A DNA stretch of 64,000 bases from Undibacterium cyanobacteriorum (GTDB lineage Bacteria; Pseudomonadota; Gammaproteobacteria; Burkholderiales; Burkholderiaceae_D): NCBI RefSeq assembly GCF_031326225.1, contig NZ_CP133720.1, positions 4,474,648-4,538,647 of the forward strand, read 5' to 3'. Below are positions 50,093-60,759 of the stretch, piece by piece. The stretch's first letter is position 1. Each line of letters begins with the position of its first letter. The translations under genes and the position numbers were made by a program. The notes beneath the pieces are model-generated. The model was not told where the DNA came from. It saw only the letters and a list, made by a program, of their open reading frames with translations, and did no database searches.

Positions 50093-53014
50093 ATGATTGA
50101 AAAAGTAATCTCTCGTTCTGTCAAAGCGATCTTCACTGGCGGCCTAGTTGCTAGCGCAGGTCTCATGGCAACACAGGCTTATGCACAAGAGCAAAAAGCC
50201 GAAGCCGTCGTGATTACAGGTACGCGCATCACGACACCAGGTACAACCTCAAACAGCCCGATCACTTCATTAAGCGCAGCCGACATTCAAGCAGCGCAAC
50301 CTGTTGCAGTCGAAGAGTTCTTTAAAGGTATTCCCGCTGCCGTACCATCGATTGGTCCAGGCACCAATAACGGTACCGGTGGTGCAGCGACCATCGATAT
50401 GCGCGGTCTTGGCAGCAACCGCACCTTGGTGCTGGTCAATGGTCGACGCTTGGTTCCTTACAACCTCAGTGGTGTGGTTGATACCAATGCTATTCCAGTA
50501 TCCTTGCTCAATCGCGTCGATCTCATGACCGGTGGTGCTTCCGTGGTTTACGGTGCAGATGCTGTTGCAGGCGTCGTGAACTTCAACCTCAAGAAAAACT
50601 TCCGCGGCTTCGAAGTCAATACATCTACAGGTGTCTCTGGTGATCGTGATGCAAAACGCAATCGTATCGATGTCACCATGGGTGCAGCTCTTGACGGAGG
50701 CAAAGGTAACGTAGCCTTGAGTCTCGGCAAAACCAAAGTGGATCCATTTACACAAGCTCAACGTTCATGGTCACGTCAAGGTATCGCTTCTACCACTGGT
50801 ACAGTACAAGGCTCTAACACCACAGTTCCTTCACAGATCACAATAGCAAAAGGTACCGGTGGTACCGACACATTGGCAGGCGCGTGGCAAGTTGATCCAA
50901 CCAAAGGACTCTTGGTTCAACCAGTAGGTACCTTCAACTTCAACCCAGACAATTACTACAACACGGGTATGGATCGTAGCCAAGCGACTGCTTTGGCAAA
51001 CTACAAGATCAACGAGTACTTCGAGCCTTACACCGAGGTCTTCTACACTGATAGTGCCGTCTCTTCACAATTAGCTTCGACCGGCTCGTTTGCAACGACC
51101 TTCGATGTGCCAATTGGCAACCCTTACATCCCACAAGCAATGCGTGACCAAATCTGCTTGCGCCGTGGCATCGCCGCTGCCAATTGCGTCTCTGGTAACT
51201 CGACGATTGTTCCAATGTTGGTTGATCGCCGCTTCACAGAGCTGGGTCCACGCTTCAACGATTACACAACGAAAACCTTCCAGTACAACATCGGTACAAA
51301 GGGCGACCTGATCGCCGGCTGGACTTACGATGCGTACTTCTCACGCGGCGCATCTGATCAAACCAGTATTCGCCGTAACTGGGGCTCTTTCGCAAAAATG
51401 CGCCAAGCTCTGAACGCGTTGAACACAAGCACTTGTGTCACCAACACGAATGGCTGCGTACCACTCAATGTATTCGGTGCTGAAGGATCCATCAATGCCG
51501 ATATGGCGAAGTTCATCAATATGGATGGCATTACCTTATTGAACGTAACTCAAGATGTGACTTCCTTCTCGACCTCTGGCGATCTTGGCGATTTCGTGCA
51601 AAGCCCATGGGCACGTCAACCAATCACGATGTCAGTATCGGCTGAACAACGCAAAACAAGTTCATCATCAACCGCAGATGAAGGCACACAATCAGGCGAC
51701 TTAGCTGGTGCCGGTGGTGCCAATCCAAATCGTAAGGGCTCTTTCCGTATGAAAGAGTACGCGATGGAAATGAATGTACCTTTGCTCAAAGATAAATTCA
51801 TGGCGCGTAATCTCGGTTTGGAATTAGGTTACCGTAATACGGATTTCAGCACTTCTGCGCAAAACCGCAGCTACAACAGCTACAAATACGGCGGCGAATG
51901 GGAACCAGTAAAGAGCTTCCGCGTTCGTGGTATGGTTCAGTTGGCGACTCGTGCCCCGAACATCAGCGAATTGTTTAGCCCAACCTCGACTGGTTTGAGC
52001 AACTTGGCCAAAGATCCTTGCCAAGGCAATTTGATCAATGCTGGTGAAGCCAACACTGCGGGTACCTTGTCCAATTTGTGCCGCTTAACTGGCGTTCCAG
52101 TCGGCGCGATCGGCACTGTGGCGCAGCCATCCGCAGGCCAGATTAACCGTCTCTCTGGTGGCAATCCAAACCTGGCACCTGAAGAAGCGAAGAGCAAAAC
52201 TTTGGGCTTCGTGATTGAACCGATCGCTAAGATGGCTATTAGCGTTGACTACTACCAAATTTTGATCACCAAGGCGATCACAACACCATCTGTTGCTGAT
52301 ATTTTGGACGGTTGCTATAGCACCAAATTCAATCCAAGTTTGGGCTTCAACGCTTCTTGTGCAGCGATTGGTCGTAACGTCAATAACGGTACGCTGAATG
52401 GTCCAGCATCTGAATCTAAGGGTGTCGCTGTTCAATTGTCGAACCTTGGTGTCGTGAAGACGAGTGGCTACGATTTGAACGCAATGTATCAAATGCCATT
52501 GAGCCAACTTGGCTTTGCTCCAAGTGCTGGTAAATTGGACTTAAGCTTGAGCTACAACAAAGTTAATTCCAACTTATTCCAAGCCACACCAGCGTCCATC
52601 AATCGTGATTGCTTAGGCTACTACTCTGTCTCTTGCTCGAATTTGATTTACAAAAACAAATTCAACCAACGTACCACTTGGAGCTTCGGTGACTTTAGCG
52701 TCGGCTACAACTGGCGTCATGTCAGTGGTTTGGTCATTGAACCATTGGCAAACCCAACCAAGACCGATGGCACGCCAACCTTCTTGCCTGCTTACTCTAA
52801 GATTGATGCTCATAACTACTTGGACTTGAATGCAAGCTGGAACTTCAGCAAAAACATCAAGATCAACTTGAGCATCGCCAATGCAACAGGCAAAACGCCA
52901 CCATTCGTTGGAAACACTGTTTCTGGCACAGGTGTCAACGCTGGTAATACCTTCCCACAATTCTATGACGTCGTGGGTCGTTACTACACAGTTGGTGCGA
53001 ACTTCAAGTTCTAA
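50093..53014 (+). CDS. TonB-dependent receptor 2
   Basis: 973 aa from ATG 50093, placed by AGGAG 7 nt upstream (the frame extends 11 codons further). The signal peptide ends at AYAQE (residue about 32). TonB box AEAVVITGTRI, plug region with ATIDMRGLGSNRTLVLVNGR and DAVAGVVNFNLKK, and a long barrel ending YYTVGANFKF. It belongs to the large-plug receptors of the oar/carbohydrate-peptide type found in Xanthomonadales and Caulobacterales; the substrate is unknown. It carries no LacI-type dyad upstream and so is probably separate from the glucan locus. Confidence 0.88.
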   Translation: MIEKVISRSVKAIFTGGLVASAGLMATQAYAQEQKAEAVVITGTRITTPGTTSNSPITSLSAADIQAAQPVAVEEFFKGIPAAVPSIGPGTNNGTGGAATIDMRGLGSNRTLVLVNGRRLVPYNLSGVVDTNAIPVSLLNRVDLMTGGASVVYGADAVAGVVNFNLKKNFRGFEVNTSTGVSGDRDAKRNRIDVTMGAALDGGKGNVALSLGKTKVDPFTQAQRSWSRQGIASTTGTVQGSNTTVPSQITIAKGTGGTDTLAGAWQVDPTKGLLVQPVGTFNFNPDNYYNTGMDRSQATALANYKINEYFEPYTEVFYTDSAVSSQLASTGSFATTFDVPIGNPYIPQAMRDQICLRRGIAAANCVSGNSTIVPMLVDRRFTELGPRFNDYTTKTFQYNIGTKGDLIAGWTYDAYFSRGASDQTSIRRNWGSFAKMRQALNALNTSTCVTNTNGCVPLNVFGAEGSINADMAKFINMDGITLLNVTQDVTSFSTSGDLGDFVQSPWARQPITMSVSAEQRKTSSSSTADEGTQSGDLAGAGGANPNRKGSFRMKEYAMEMNVPLLKDKFMARNLGLELGYRNTDFSTSAQNRSYNSYKYGGEWEPVKSFRVRGMVQLATRAPNISELFSPTSTGLSNLAKDPCQGNLINAGEANTAGTLSNLCRLTGVPVGAIGTVAQPSAGQINRLSGGNPNLAPEEAKSKTLGFVIEPIAKMAISVDYYQILITKAITTPSVADILDGCYSTKFNPSLGFNASCAAIGRNVNNGTLNGPASESKGVAVQLSNLGVVKTSGYDLNAMYQMPLSQLGFAPSAGKLDLSLSYNKVNSNLFQATPASINRDCLGYYSVSCSNLIYKNKFNQRTTWSFGDFSVGYNWRHVSGLVIEPLANPTKTDGTPTFLPAYSKIDAHNYLDLNASWNFSKNIKINLSIANATGKTPPFVGNTVSGTGVNAGNTFPQFYDVVGRYYTVGANFKF

Positions 53015-53032
53015 TCGAGCGATCGTGTGAAG

Positions 53033-53064
53033 AAAAATGGCGAGCAAGAGCTCGCCATTTTTTT
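53033..53064 (+). terminator. Terminator after TonB receptor 2
   Basis: Stem ATGGCGAGC/GCTCGCCAT (53037-53045/53050-53058), extended by A/T pairs and followed by TTTTTTT. The symmetric A- and T-tracts may also serve the convergent mmsA transcript. Confidence 0.88.
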
Positions 53065-53101
53065 CGCCTAAGCCTAATGATCAGGCAAACAGACAAACGA
53101 T

Positions 53102-54658
53102 TTATTTCGCGACAGGCATCGAAAACTCAGCCCCCTTAGCGATACTATCGGGCCAGCGCTGCATCACCGATTTGTAACGCGTATAGAAGCGGATCCCCTC
53201 TTCTCCATATGCATGTACATCGCCAAACAAAGAACGCTTCCATCCACCAAAGGAATGCCATGCCATCGGTACCGGAATCGGTACATTAATTCCCACCATA
53301 CCGACTTGTACACGGCGTGAAAACTCACGCGCTGTGTTGCCATCAGAAGTGAAGATCGACACGCCGTTGCCATACTCGTGGCGATTGATCAGCTCCAAGG
53401 CTTGAGTGAAATTGTCGACGCGAATCACACACAACACGGGACCAAAAATTTCCTCGCGATGAATCTGCATGCCCTCTTGTACGTGATCGAACAAAGATCC
53501 GCCCAAGAAATAACCATGCTCATGTCCCTCAATCTGAATCGCACGACCATCTACGACCAGCTGTGCACCTTCGCGTACGCCAGCTTCAATCAGACTAAGA
53601 ATCTTTTCTTTGTGCGCGGCGCTGACTACAGGTCCCATCTCGACCCCAGCCTCCACTCCAGAACCGACTTTCAAAGCCTTTACACGCGGCGCCAAGCGTT
53701 CAATTAGAGTATCCCCTACCTCACCCACTGCCACCGCCACAGAAATCGCCATACAGCGTTCTCCAGCCGATCCATACGCCGCTCCCATCAAGGCATCGAG
53801 CACTTGGTCCAGATCAGCATCCGGCATCACCACTAAATGGTTTTTCGCACCGCCGAGCGCTTGCACGCGCTTCCCGCGGCGAGTACCTTCTTGATAAATG
53901 TATTCAGCAATCGGCGTCGAACCCACGAAAGATACGGCGGCCACTTGAGGGTGTTCTAACAAACGATCGACCGCGAGCTTATCGCCTTGCACCACATTAA
54001 AGACACCATCAGGAAGCCCCGCCTGACGGAACAAATCAGCAATCATCAATGAAGCCGATGGGTCACGTTCCGAAGGCTTTAAAATGAAGGTATTTCCGGT
54101 GGCGATTGCCATAGGTGCCATCCACATCGGTACCATAAAAGGAAAATTGAAAGGCGTAATACCGACACAAACCCCGAGTGCCTGACGCAAATTCCAATTA
54201 TCGATGCCGCCACCAATATTGTCCGAAAACTGGGTCTTCAATAGTTGCGGTAAGCCACAGCAAAACTCAACGATTTCTAAACCGCGCGTGATCTCTCCCA
54301 TCGCATCAGACAAAATCTTGCCATGCTCACGCGTAATGATGGCTGCCAATTCGGCCTGATGCTGTTCGAGTAGTTCTTTGAACTTAAACAGTATCCGTGC
54401 CCGTTTCAAAGGAGCGGTCTCTGACCAAGCGGGGAAGGCTTGATAAGCTGCTTGTACAGCCTGATCAACCTCTTCCTGCGTTGCCAACACCACCTCGGCG
54501 CAAGGGCTACCGTGAGCTGGATTAAACACCGCTTGTCGCCGTGTATGGGATGATTCAACTTCCTCACCATTGATATAGTGGCCAATTACCTGGGTAGTCA
54601 CTTCTGCATCCTTGTTGTTTGTTATATTCAATATCTGATCACTGATTGTCGACGCCAT
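53102..54658 (-). CDS. mmsA: CoA-acylating methylmalonate-semialdehyde dehydrogenase
   Basis: 518 aa. Aldehyde dehydrogenase fold with catalytic Cys in GSAGERCMAIS, the cofactor loop FVGSTPIAEYIYQEGTRRGK and the ITPFNFPFMVPMW block typical of MmsA/IolA, which lacks the usual general-base Glu region and uses CoA. It converts (methyl)malonate semialdehyde to propionyl- or acetyl-CoA in valine, beta-alanine or inositol breakdown. No pathway partners lie nearby. Confidence 0.93.
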   Translation of the reverse strand: MASTISDQILNITNNKDAEVTTQVIGHYINGEEVESSHTRRQAVFNPAHGSPCAEVVLATQEEVDQAVQAAYQAFPAWSETAPLKRARILFKFKELLEQHQAELAAIITREHGKILSDAMGEITRGLEIVEFCCGLPQLLKTQFSDNIGGGIDNWNLRQALGVCVGITPFNFPFMVPMWMAPMAIATGNTFILKPSERDPSASLMIADLFRQAGLPDGVFNVVQGDKLAVDRLLEHPQVAAVSFVGSTPIAEYIYQEGTRRGKRVQALGGAKNHLVVMPDADLDQVLDALMGAAYGSAGERCMAISVAVAVGEVGDTLIERLAPRVKALKVGSGVEAGVEMGPVVSAAHKEKILSLIEAGVREGAQLVVDGRAIQIEGHEHGYFLGGSLFDHVQEGMQIHREEIFGPVLCVIRVDNFTQALELINRHEYGNGVSIFTSDGNTAREFSRRVQVGMVGINVPIPVPMAWHSFGGWKRSLFGDVHAYGEEGIRFYTRYKSVMQRWPDSIAKGAEFSMPVAK

Positions 54659-54934
54659 AAACTGTCCCGCTCAGATCAAATCGACATAGAATCGATATCA
54701 AGAGTCAGATGGCCTGAGTGATCAATAGGGTGGTAGACTATGACGTCACTTGTACCTGAACTTGTACTTGTAAAGAGACCTTTAAAATACCTTAAAACGA
54801 AGCTCGAGCTAGATGCAAAAACGCATCCTCAAAGCACGAGCAATCATCATTTGATGCCGTCTCTCACTCTACTTAGTCTGCTTAGTCTGCTCATTCTTAT
54901 ACCGCATCCACTATACCGATAATACCGATAATCT

Positions 54935-55204
54935 ATGGCACGCTCAACCAAAGCCAGTACCGCCGTTCTACGACTTAAAGAACGTACTCAACAAGCACCG
55001 TATTCGATGGTGTCGACCGGTAGTGGCCATTTCTATCTGGTACTCCAAGATAACGCCGGCCAAACACAGCAGCTTTGTGCTCCCATGGAGATTGACGACT
55101 TTGTTCAATTTGTCAATAATCTGCACAAAGCCGCGCCACGCAAAGCGAGTAAATTAGATCTCGCTTTCGAACAGAAAATTCAGCGTAGCAAAGTTCAGAA
55201 ATAA
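54935..55204 (+). CDS. Small conserved-looking protein, unknown
   Basis: 89 aa, basic (MARSTKASTAVLRLKERTQQ at the start), with a central beta-type stretch SGHFYLVLQDNAGQTQQLCA and a basic C-terminus; possibly nucleic-acid binding, which is only a charge-based guess. The ribosome site is weak. It precedes the FKBP gene by 83 nt on the same strand. Confidence 0.55.
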   Translation: MARSTKASTAVLRLKERTQQAPYSMVSTGSGHFYLVLQDNAGQTQQLCAPMEIDDFVQFVNNLHKAAPRKASKLDLAFEQKIQRSKVQK

Positions 55205-55287
55205 GGGATTTCACCTCCTATTTCATTACGCAATTTTGAATAAATACAGCACCTCACCCTCTGCTCAATCAACTCAACCAACATTCT

Positions 55288-56175
55288 ATGAAACTTCATT
55301 CCGCACTAATTTCCATCGGCATGATCGCTGCTACAAACTGCCTCATCAATCCCGTTTTCGCACAAGACGGAAAACCGCAAACTGAGGTCGCGGCATCTGC
55401 GGCATCAGCTACTTCAGCAGCCGTTGTTAGTTCTCAGACCGAATCGGCGCTCAAAGAACTCAAAGTGATCGATACCGTAGTCGGTACAGGAGACGAGGCG
55501 CAAGCGGGTAAATTGGCGGTCGTGCACTATAGTGGTTGGTTATATGATCCGAACGCTGCAGACCTGCACGGCAAAGCCTTTGATAGTTCCGTCAATCGTG
55601 GTCCATTTACCTTTCCACTTGGCGCGCGTCGTGTGATTCAAGGTTGGGACCAAGGTGTGCAAGGCATGAAGGTTGGCGGTAAGCGTACCCTAATCATTCC
55701 ATCAAGTATGGCTTACGGTGAGCGCAACATTGGCAATGGTTTGATTCCTCCTAACTCTGACTTGATTTTTGATGTCGAACTATTGGAAGTTAAGGCATTA
55801 ATCCCACCAGCAGAACCGCAAGTACCGAATGTGCCAGTCGAAAAAATCGACAGAAAAGTTGGCAAAGGCAAAGAAGCGGTAGCAGGCAAGAAAGTCATCG
55901 TGCATTACACCGGTTGGTTGCGTGATCCAAAAGCCAAAGACCAACATGGCAAAGAATTTGATAGCTCCATCAAGCGTGAACCGTTTAGTTTCACTCTCGG
56001 TGCACGTGAAGTGATTCCTGGTTGGGACCAAGGCGTGGCTGGCATGAAAGAAGGTGGCAAACGTACCTTAATCATCCCTGCCGTCATGGCCTACGGAAGC
56101 CGCGGCGTTGGCAATGGTTTGATTCCACCAAACTCTGATCTCGTCTTTGACGTTCAACTGATCAAAGTGAAATAA
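55288..56175 (+). CDS. Tandem FKBP-type peptidyl-prolyl isomerase, exported
   Basis: 295 aa. Signal peptide to about FAQDG (residue 27), an Ala/Ser/Thr linker, then two FKBP domains (about 56-169 and 184-295). Each has the active-site blocks VHY(S/T)GWL, GKxFDSS, VI(Q/P)GWDQGVxGMK and the terminal GLIPPNSDL. The two copies are closely similar, indicating internal duplication. Expected to fold periplasmic or outer-membrane proteins. Confidence 0.9.
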   Translation: MKLHSALISIGMIAATNCLINPVFAQDGKPQTEVAASAASATSAAVVSSQTESALKELKVIDTVVGTGDEAQAGKLAVVHYSGWLYDPNAADLHGKAFDSSVNRGPFTFPLGARRVIQGWDQGVQGMKVGGKRTLIIPSSMAYGERNIGNGLIPPNSDLIFDVELLEVKALIPPAEPQVPNVPVEKIDRKVGKGKEAVAGKKVIVHYTGWLRDPKAKDQHGKEFDSSIKREPFSFTLGAREVIPGWDQGVAGMKEGGKRTLIIPAVMAYGSRGVGNGLIPPNSDLVFDVQLIKVK

Positions 56176-56313
56176 ACGCATAAGTAAGTAAATAAGTGCG
56201 TAAATAAGCATCACCAAATTTTTTAACAAGCACAAAGAGTACTGACGATCAGTGGGTTAATATGGAACCCTCTCATTCTAGGTACTCTTTTTCTATATAG
56301 CCTTTGCATTTAC

Positions 56314-56862
56314 ATGAGTACTTTGCCCTCTCCATTGCAAGACAATGCACTCAGCTATCTACGCGCTTATCCGACTTCGATTCAAGACCAAGTCAAACAG
56401 CTCATTGCGCAAGAACGCTTAGGCCAATATCTACTCGCAAAGTATCCTGAATGTCATGCGGTGCGAACCGATAAAGCCTTGTATCAGTACGTACAAGAAC
56501 TCAAATCAAGCCATCTTCGCAATGGAGAGCAGCTCAGTAAAGTCGTGTTCGATAACAAACTCCACGTAATTCGAAATGCGCTAGGAACGCATAGCTATGT
56601 CTCGCGTGTTCAAGGAAGCAAACTCAAAACTAAAAACGAAATTCGGATTGCTAGTTTGTTTAAGACTGCTCCGGAAGCGTTTCTCAAAATGATTGTGGTG
56701 CATGAACTTGCGCATCTGAAGGAAAAAGAACACAACAAGTCCTTCTATCAACTCTGCACTCACCTCGAGCCACAGTACCATCAATATGAACTCGACTGTC
56801 GTATCTATTTAAGCTATCTTGATCTCTACCAGCAAAGCTTGTGGTCACCAACACTTAGCTAG
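56314..56862 (+). CDS. YgjP/WLM-type zinc metallopeptidase-like protein
   Basis: 182 aa. The zinc motif is HELAH (130-134), with a third ligand candidate His140 before the NKSFYQLCTHLEPQY stretch, as in the DUF45/YgjP family. Cytoplasmic, no signal. Substrate unknown. A 9-bp inverted repeat AAAGAGTAC/GTACTCTTT (56234/56282) lies just upstream and may terminate the FKBP transcript. Confidence 0.75.
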   Translation: MSTLPSPLQDNALSYLRAYPTSIQDQVKQLIAQERLGQYLLAKYPECHAVRTDKALYQYVQELKSSHLRNGEQLSKVVFDNKLHVIRNALGTHSYVSRVQGSKLKTKNEIRIASLFKTAPEAFLKMIVVHELAHLKEKEHNKSFYQLCTHLEPQYHQYELDCRIYLSYLDLYQQSLWSPTLS

Positions 56863-56994
56863 CAGGCTATGAAATCTTTCATTGAATACAGCCAGGTAAA
56901 TAAAGTTAGATAAGCACCACGATTTTACGCTCAACTGATTTTTACTCGACCAAGTACATACAATCGAGTCACTTGTAATCATGGAGAATTTGTG

Positions 56995-58470
56995 ATGCAG
57001 TACATCCTCGCCCTAGATCAAGGAACTTCCAGTTCCCGCACCATCCTTTTCAATCGTCGCGGCGAGCTAGTCCATAGTGCTCAGCTTGAGTTTCCGCAAT
57101 ACTATCCACAAGCATCTTGGGTCGAACACAATCCGCTTGAAATTTGGCAGAGCCAAAAGAACACGATCGAACAAGTTTTAAAAGATAGCAAAGTCCAACT
57201 GCGTGACATCGCGGGTATTGGTATCACCAATCAACGAGAAACCTGCATTGTGTGGCACCGCGAAAGTGGAAAGCCCATTTATCCCGCCATCGTTTGGCAA
57301 GATCGCCGCACCGCGAATTACTGTCAGCAATTACGTGAACAAGGTCATGCTGATCTGATCCAACAAAAAACCGGGCTGGTACTGGATCCCTACTTCTCGG
57401 CGACAAAACTCGCGTGGATACTTGATCATGTCCCTCATGCACGACAACAAGCAGAAAATGGTGAGCTGGCGTTTGGAACCGTCGACACTTGGCTCGCCTA
57501 TCAATTAAGCGAAAAAAAATTGCATGTCAGCGATGTTAGTAACGCTTCTCGCACCATGCTTTGGAATATTCATACGAATATGTGGGATCAAGATTTACTC
57601 GCGCTGTTTGGTATTCCACGTCAACTTTTGCCTGAGATTTTTCCATCAAGCCATCACTTCGGTGAGTGCCAACTATTTGGGCAGGCGATTCCCATCGCCA
57701 GCATCGTTGGCGATCAACAAGCTGCCCTTTTTGGTCAGGCATGTTTTGAACCTGGTATGGCAAAAAATACTTATGGCACCGGTTGTTTCATGTTGGCACA
57801 TACCGGGAATAGCTGCGCTCACTCAACTCATGGTCTGATTAGTACGGCTGCCGCTCAACTTAATCTCCAACCCCAATATGCACTCGAAGGAAGTGTTTTT
57901 ATCGGTGGTGCGGTAGTGCAATGGCTACGCGACAATCTCCACATCATCCGAAATTCAAATGAAGTGGAAGCGCTCGCCGAATCGGTGAGCGACAGCGATG
58001 GCGTGATTTTTGTGCCCGCCTTTGCTGGACTTGGTGCTCCGTACTGGAAGCCCGATGCCAAAGCAGCGATCTTTGGCTTACATCGCGGTACAACCAATGC
58101 ACATATTGCTTGTGCCGCCATCGAATCCATTGCCTTTCAAAGTGCCGAGTTATTGTTGGCGATGCAGAATGATTATCAACATCCTATCCAAGAATTACGG
58201 GTGGATGGTGGTGCCGCACGGAATAACGCATTACTCCAATTTCAAGCGGACTTACTCGGGATTCCTATTGTTCGTCCTCGTATTACGGAAACGACTGCGC
58301 TCGGCGCAGCCTATCTTGCCGGCCTCAGCACGATGATTTTTTCGTCGGTCGATGAATGCCAACAACTGTGGCAAGAAGAGCGAAGATTTTTACCACAACT
58401 TTCGCGCGAACAAGCGCAACTACGGCTCAATGAATGGCAAAAGGCCATACAAAGCTTGCGCCAATACTAA
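56995..58470 (+). CDS. glpK: Glycerol kinase
   Basis: 491 aa; ATG 56995 is preferred over the GTG just before it because GGAG is 8 nt upstream. ALDQGTSSSRTILFN (ATP site), GIGITNQRET, the AIVWQDRRT glycerol-binding block, KNTYGTGCFML and DGGAARNNALLQFQADLL are diagnostic. It makes glycerol-3-phosphate. No glpF or glpD is adjacent. Confidence 0.96.
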   Translation: MQYILALDQGTSSSRTILFNRRGELVHSAQLEFPQYYPQASWVEHNPLEIWQSQKNTIEQVLKDSKVQLRDIAGIGITNQRETCIVWHRESGKPIYPAIVWQDRRTANYCQQLREQGHADLIQQKTGLVLDPYFSATKLAWILDHVPHARQQAENGELAFGTVDTWLAYQLSEKKLHVSDVSNASRTMLWNIHTNMWDQDLLALFGIPRQLLPEIFPSSHHFGECQLFGQAIPIASIVGDQQAALFGQACFEPGMAKNTYGTGCFMLAHTGNSCAHSTHGLISTAAAQLNLQPQYALEGSVFIGGAVVQWLRDNLHIIRNSNEVEALAESVSDSDGVIFVPAFAGLGAPYWKPDAKAAIFGLHRGTTNAHIACAAIESIAFQSAELLLAMQNDYQHPIQELRVDGGAARNNALLQFQADLLGIPIVRPRITETTALGAAYLAGLSTMIFSSVDECQQLWQEERRFLPQLSREQAQLRLNEWQKAIQSLRQY

Positions 58471-58651
58471 GTTTTCACCACAATGCCTTTAGCTTGTTTT
58501 TTTGATCAAAATAAACACTAAAACAAACTAACATCATCTATAACAATAAAAATTGCGAATGAAAATTCGAACACCCGAAAAATCTCACCAAGATAAATAG
58601 GGCGGAAAATCGAACCCCATTCGCAAAATCTTTTTAATTTGAGGAGTCATT

Positions 58652-59182
58652 ATGAAGATCGTCAAACGTAGCCTACTCGTCTTACTCGGGCTATTTCTCA
58701 TTTACACCGCATTTGTCTTAAGCCTTCCCAATCAATACGGTCTATCTCGTAGCGTTACGATCAAAGCCACGCCGGACAAAGTTTATCAATTGATCGCGTC
58801 CCCTAAAGAGTGGAAAAAATGGTCGGTATGGAATCAACGCGACCCAAATATGGAAATGAGCTATAGCGGTCCAGAGAGTGGTGCAGGCGCGAAATGGGCC
58901 TGGAAAAGTAAAAGCGAAGGCAATGGCAATATGAAATTTTTTGCCGCCGCTCCTGCTCAGGCAATTACCTATGAACTTGAATTTGAAGGCATGGGTAAAC
59001 CTTCTACCGGCGCTCTTGTTTTAGAAAATAAAGATGGCTTGACCGAAGTCACATGGTCGATGACAGGCACCAGCCAAGGGAATTTCATGATGAAATACTT
59101 TGTGCCCTTCATGGACAAAATGGTCGGACCTGACTTTGAATCGGGTCTCAAAAATCTCAAGGCATTGGCGGAAAAAGAATAA
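58652..59182 (+). CDS. SRPBCC-superfamily protein with N-terminal membrane anchor
   Basis: 176 aa. One N-terminal hydrophobic helix (VKRSLLVLLGLFLIYTAFVL) and a START/polyketide-cyclase-like domain starting SRSVTIKATPDKVYQLIASP with KEWKKWSVWNQRDPN. Lipid- or ligand-binding role likely; ligand unknown. GAGGAG is close before the ATG. Confidence 0.82.
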   Translation: MKIVKRSLLVLLGLFLIYTAFVLSLPNQYGLSRSVTIKATPDKVYQLIASPKEWKKWSVWNQRDPNMEMSYSGPESGAGAKWAWKSKSEGNGNMKFFAAAPAQAITYELEFEGMGKPSTGALVLENKDGLTEVTWSMTGTSQGNFMMKYFVPFMDKMVGPDFESGLKNLKALAEKE

Positions 59183-59230
59183 GTACTATCGTTCTCTGTT
59201 TTTCTCTATTTTTCTCTATTTGTTTGAGAC

Positions 59231-59265
59231 GAAAAAAAAGGCGATGAATTTCATCGCCATTTTTC
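59231..59265. terminator. Bidirectional terminator between SRPBCC gene and putP
   Basis: Stem GGCGATGA/TCATCGCC (59240-59247/59251-59258) flanked by an A-run on the left and a T-run on the right, between two convergent genes; works for both strands. Confidence 0.88.
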
Positions 59266-59280
59266 TTTATAAGGTATGCC

Positions 59281-60759
59281 TTATTGAATCTTCTCACGCA
59301 TCGTTGCAAAACCTGCTTTCATGGTTTCAGAAGCCGAACCACCCATTGAGCTACCGATGAAAATCGCCATACACGCAAAGAAGAAGCCTGGTACCAATTC
59401 GTAGAGACCAAACCACTTAAATTCACCCCATACCAAAACCGTGACAGCGCCAACAAACATACCGGCTAAAGCACCGTTGCGTGTCATGTTTGGCCAGATC
59501 AAAGATAACAGAACCACAGGTCCAAATGCGGCTCCAAAACCAGCCCAAGCATTGCTGACCAAATTCAACACGCTACTCTTAGGATTGCCTGCAATAACAA
59601 TCGCAATAATCGCAATCGCCAATACCATCATACGACCAAACCACACTAATTCTTTTTGTGATGCATTTGGACGGAAAAACGCTTTATAGAAATCCTCCGT
59701 CAATGCAGACGAGCAAACCAATAACTGGCACGACAATGTACTCATGACCGCTGCCAAAATCGCTGATAACAAAATACCTGCGATCCATGGGTTAAACAAA
59801 ATCTGCGACAAAGAAATAAAGACTGTTTCTTTATTAGCAGTCACTGCACCAGCTTGATCTGGATGTGCCGCAAAATACGCAATTCCGAAGAAGCCTACCG
59901 CGATCGCACCTCCTAAGCAGAGAATCATCCAAGTCATACCGATACGACGTGCTGTCTTAATCGTGGCAAAACTTTCAGCGGCCATGAAGCGCGCCAGAAT
60001 GTGCGGTTGGCCCATGTAACCTAAGCCCCACGCCAATAAAGAGATAACACCGATAAACGAAGTACCACTGAACAAGTCGGTATACTTCGGATTGATATTC
60101 TGAATCACTTGAATCGCTTCATTAAAACCACCTACATGAACAATCACCATCATCGGTGTCAACAATAAAGCAAAAATCATTAAGGTCGCTTGTACAGTAT
60201 CAGTCCAACTCACTGCTAAAAAGCCACCAATAAACACATAAATAATGGTTGCAGCCGCACCAGCCCACAAAGAAACGTCATAACTCATTCCAAATGTTTC
60301 TTGGAAAAGTCGCGCACCAGCCACCATCCCAGAGGCACAATAAATCGTAAAGAAGACGAGAATCACAACCGCTGAAATCACCCGCAATAAGCGACTTTTG
60401 TCTTCAAATCGATGCGTGAAATAATCTGGCAAAGTCAAAGCGTTATTAGTCAATTCGGTGTACACACGCAAGCGACCTGCTACCAAATGCCAGTTAAACC
60501 AAGCGCCTAAGGTCAAACCTATGGCAATCCAACTTTCAGAAATGCCAGAAAAATACAGTGCACCTGGCAAGCCCATTAACAGCCACCCACTCATATCTGA
60601 AGCGCCCGCACTCATCGCTGTGACGAAAGCACCAAGGCTACGTCCGCCCAAAATGTAGTCAGATAAATTATTGGTGAAACGCCAAGCGGCAAAACCAATG
60701 CCGAGCATCGCTAGAATATAAATGATGAAGGTAATACTGGTTGGGTTACTAAAGTCCAT
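59281..60759 (-). CDS. putP: Sodium/proline symporter
   Basis: 492 aa from ATG 60759 (frame open further upstream but without support). Sodium:solute symporter family with about 13 helices; MSAGASDMSGWLLMGLPGAL, GYMGQPHILARFMA and the SCQLLVCSSALTEDFYK block match PutP, including the sodium-site Ser/Asp region. Probably imports proline with sodium. Single gene; its upstream region merges with DnaA-box array 1. Confidence 0.93.
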   Translation of the reverse strand: MDFSNPTSITFIIYILAMLGIGFAAWRFTNNLSDYILGGRSLGAFVTAMSAGASDMSGWLLMGLPGALYFSGISESWIAIGLTLGAWFNWHLVAGRLRVYTELTNNALTLPDYFTHRFEDKSRLLRVISAVVILVFFTIYCASGMVAGARLFQETFGMSYDVSLWAGAAATIIYVFIGGFLAVSWTDTVQATLMIFALLLTPMMVIVHVGGFNEAIQVIQNINPKYTDLFSGTSFIGVISLLAWGLGYMGQPHILARFMAAESFATIKTARRIGMTWMILCLGGAIAVGFFGIAYFAAHPDQAGAVTANKETVFISLSQILFNPWIAGILLSAILAAVMSTLSCQLLVCSSALTEDFYKAFFRPNASQKELVWFGRMMVLAIAIIAIVIAGNPKSSVLNLVSNAWAGFGAAFGPVVLLSLIWPNMTRNGALAGMFVGAVTVLVWGEFKWFGLYELVPGFFFACMAIFIGSSMGGSASETMKAGFATMREKIQ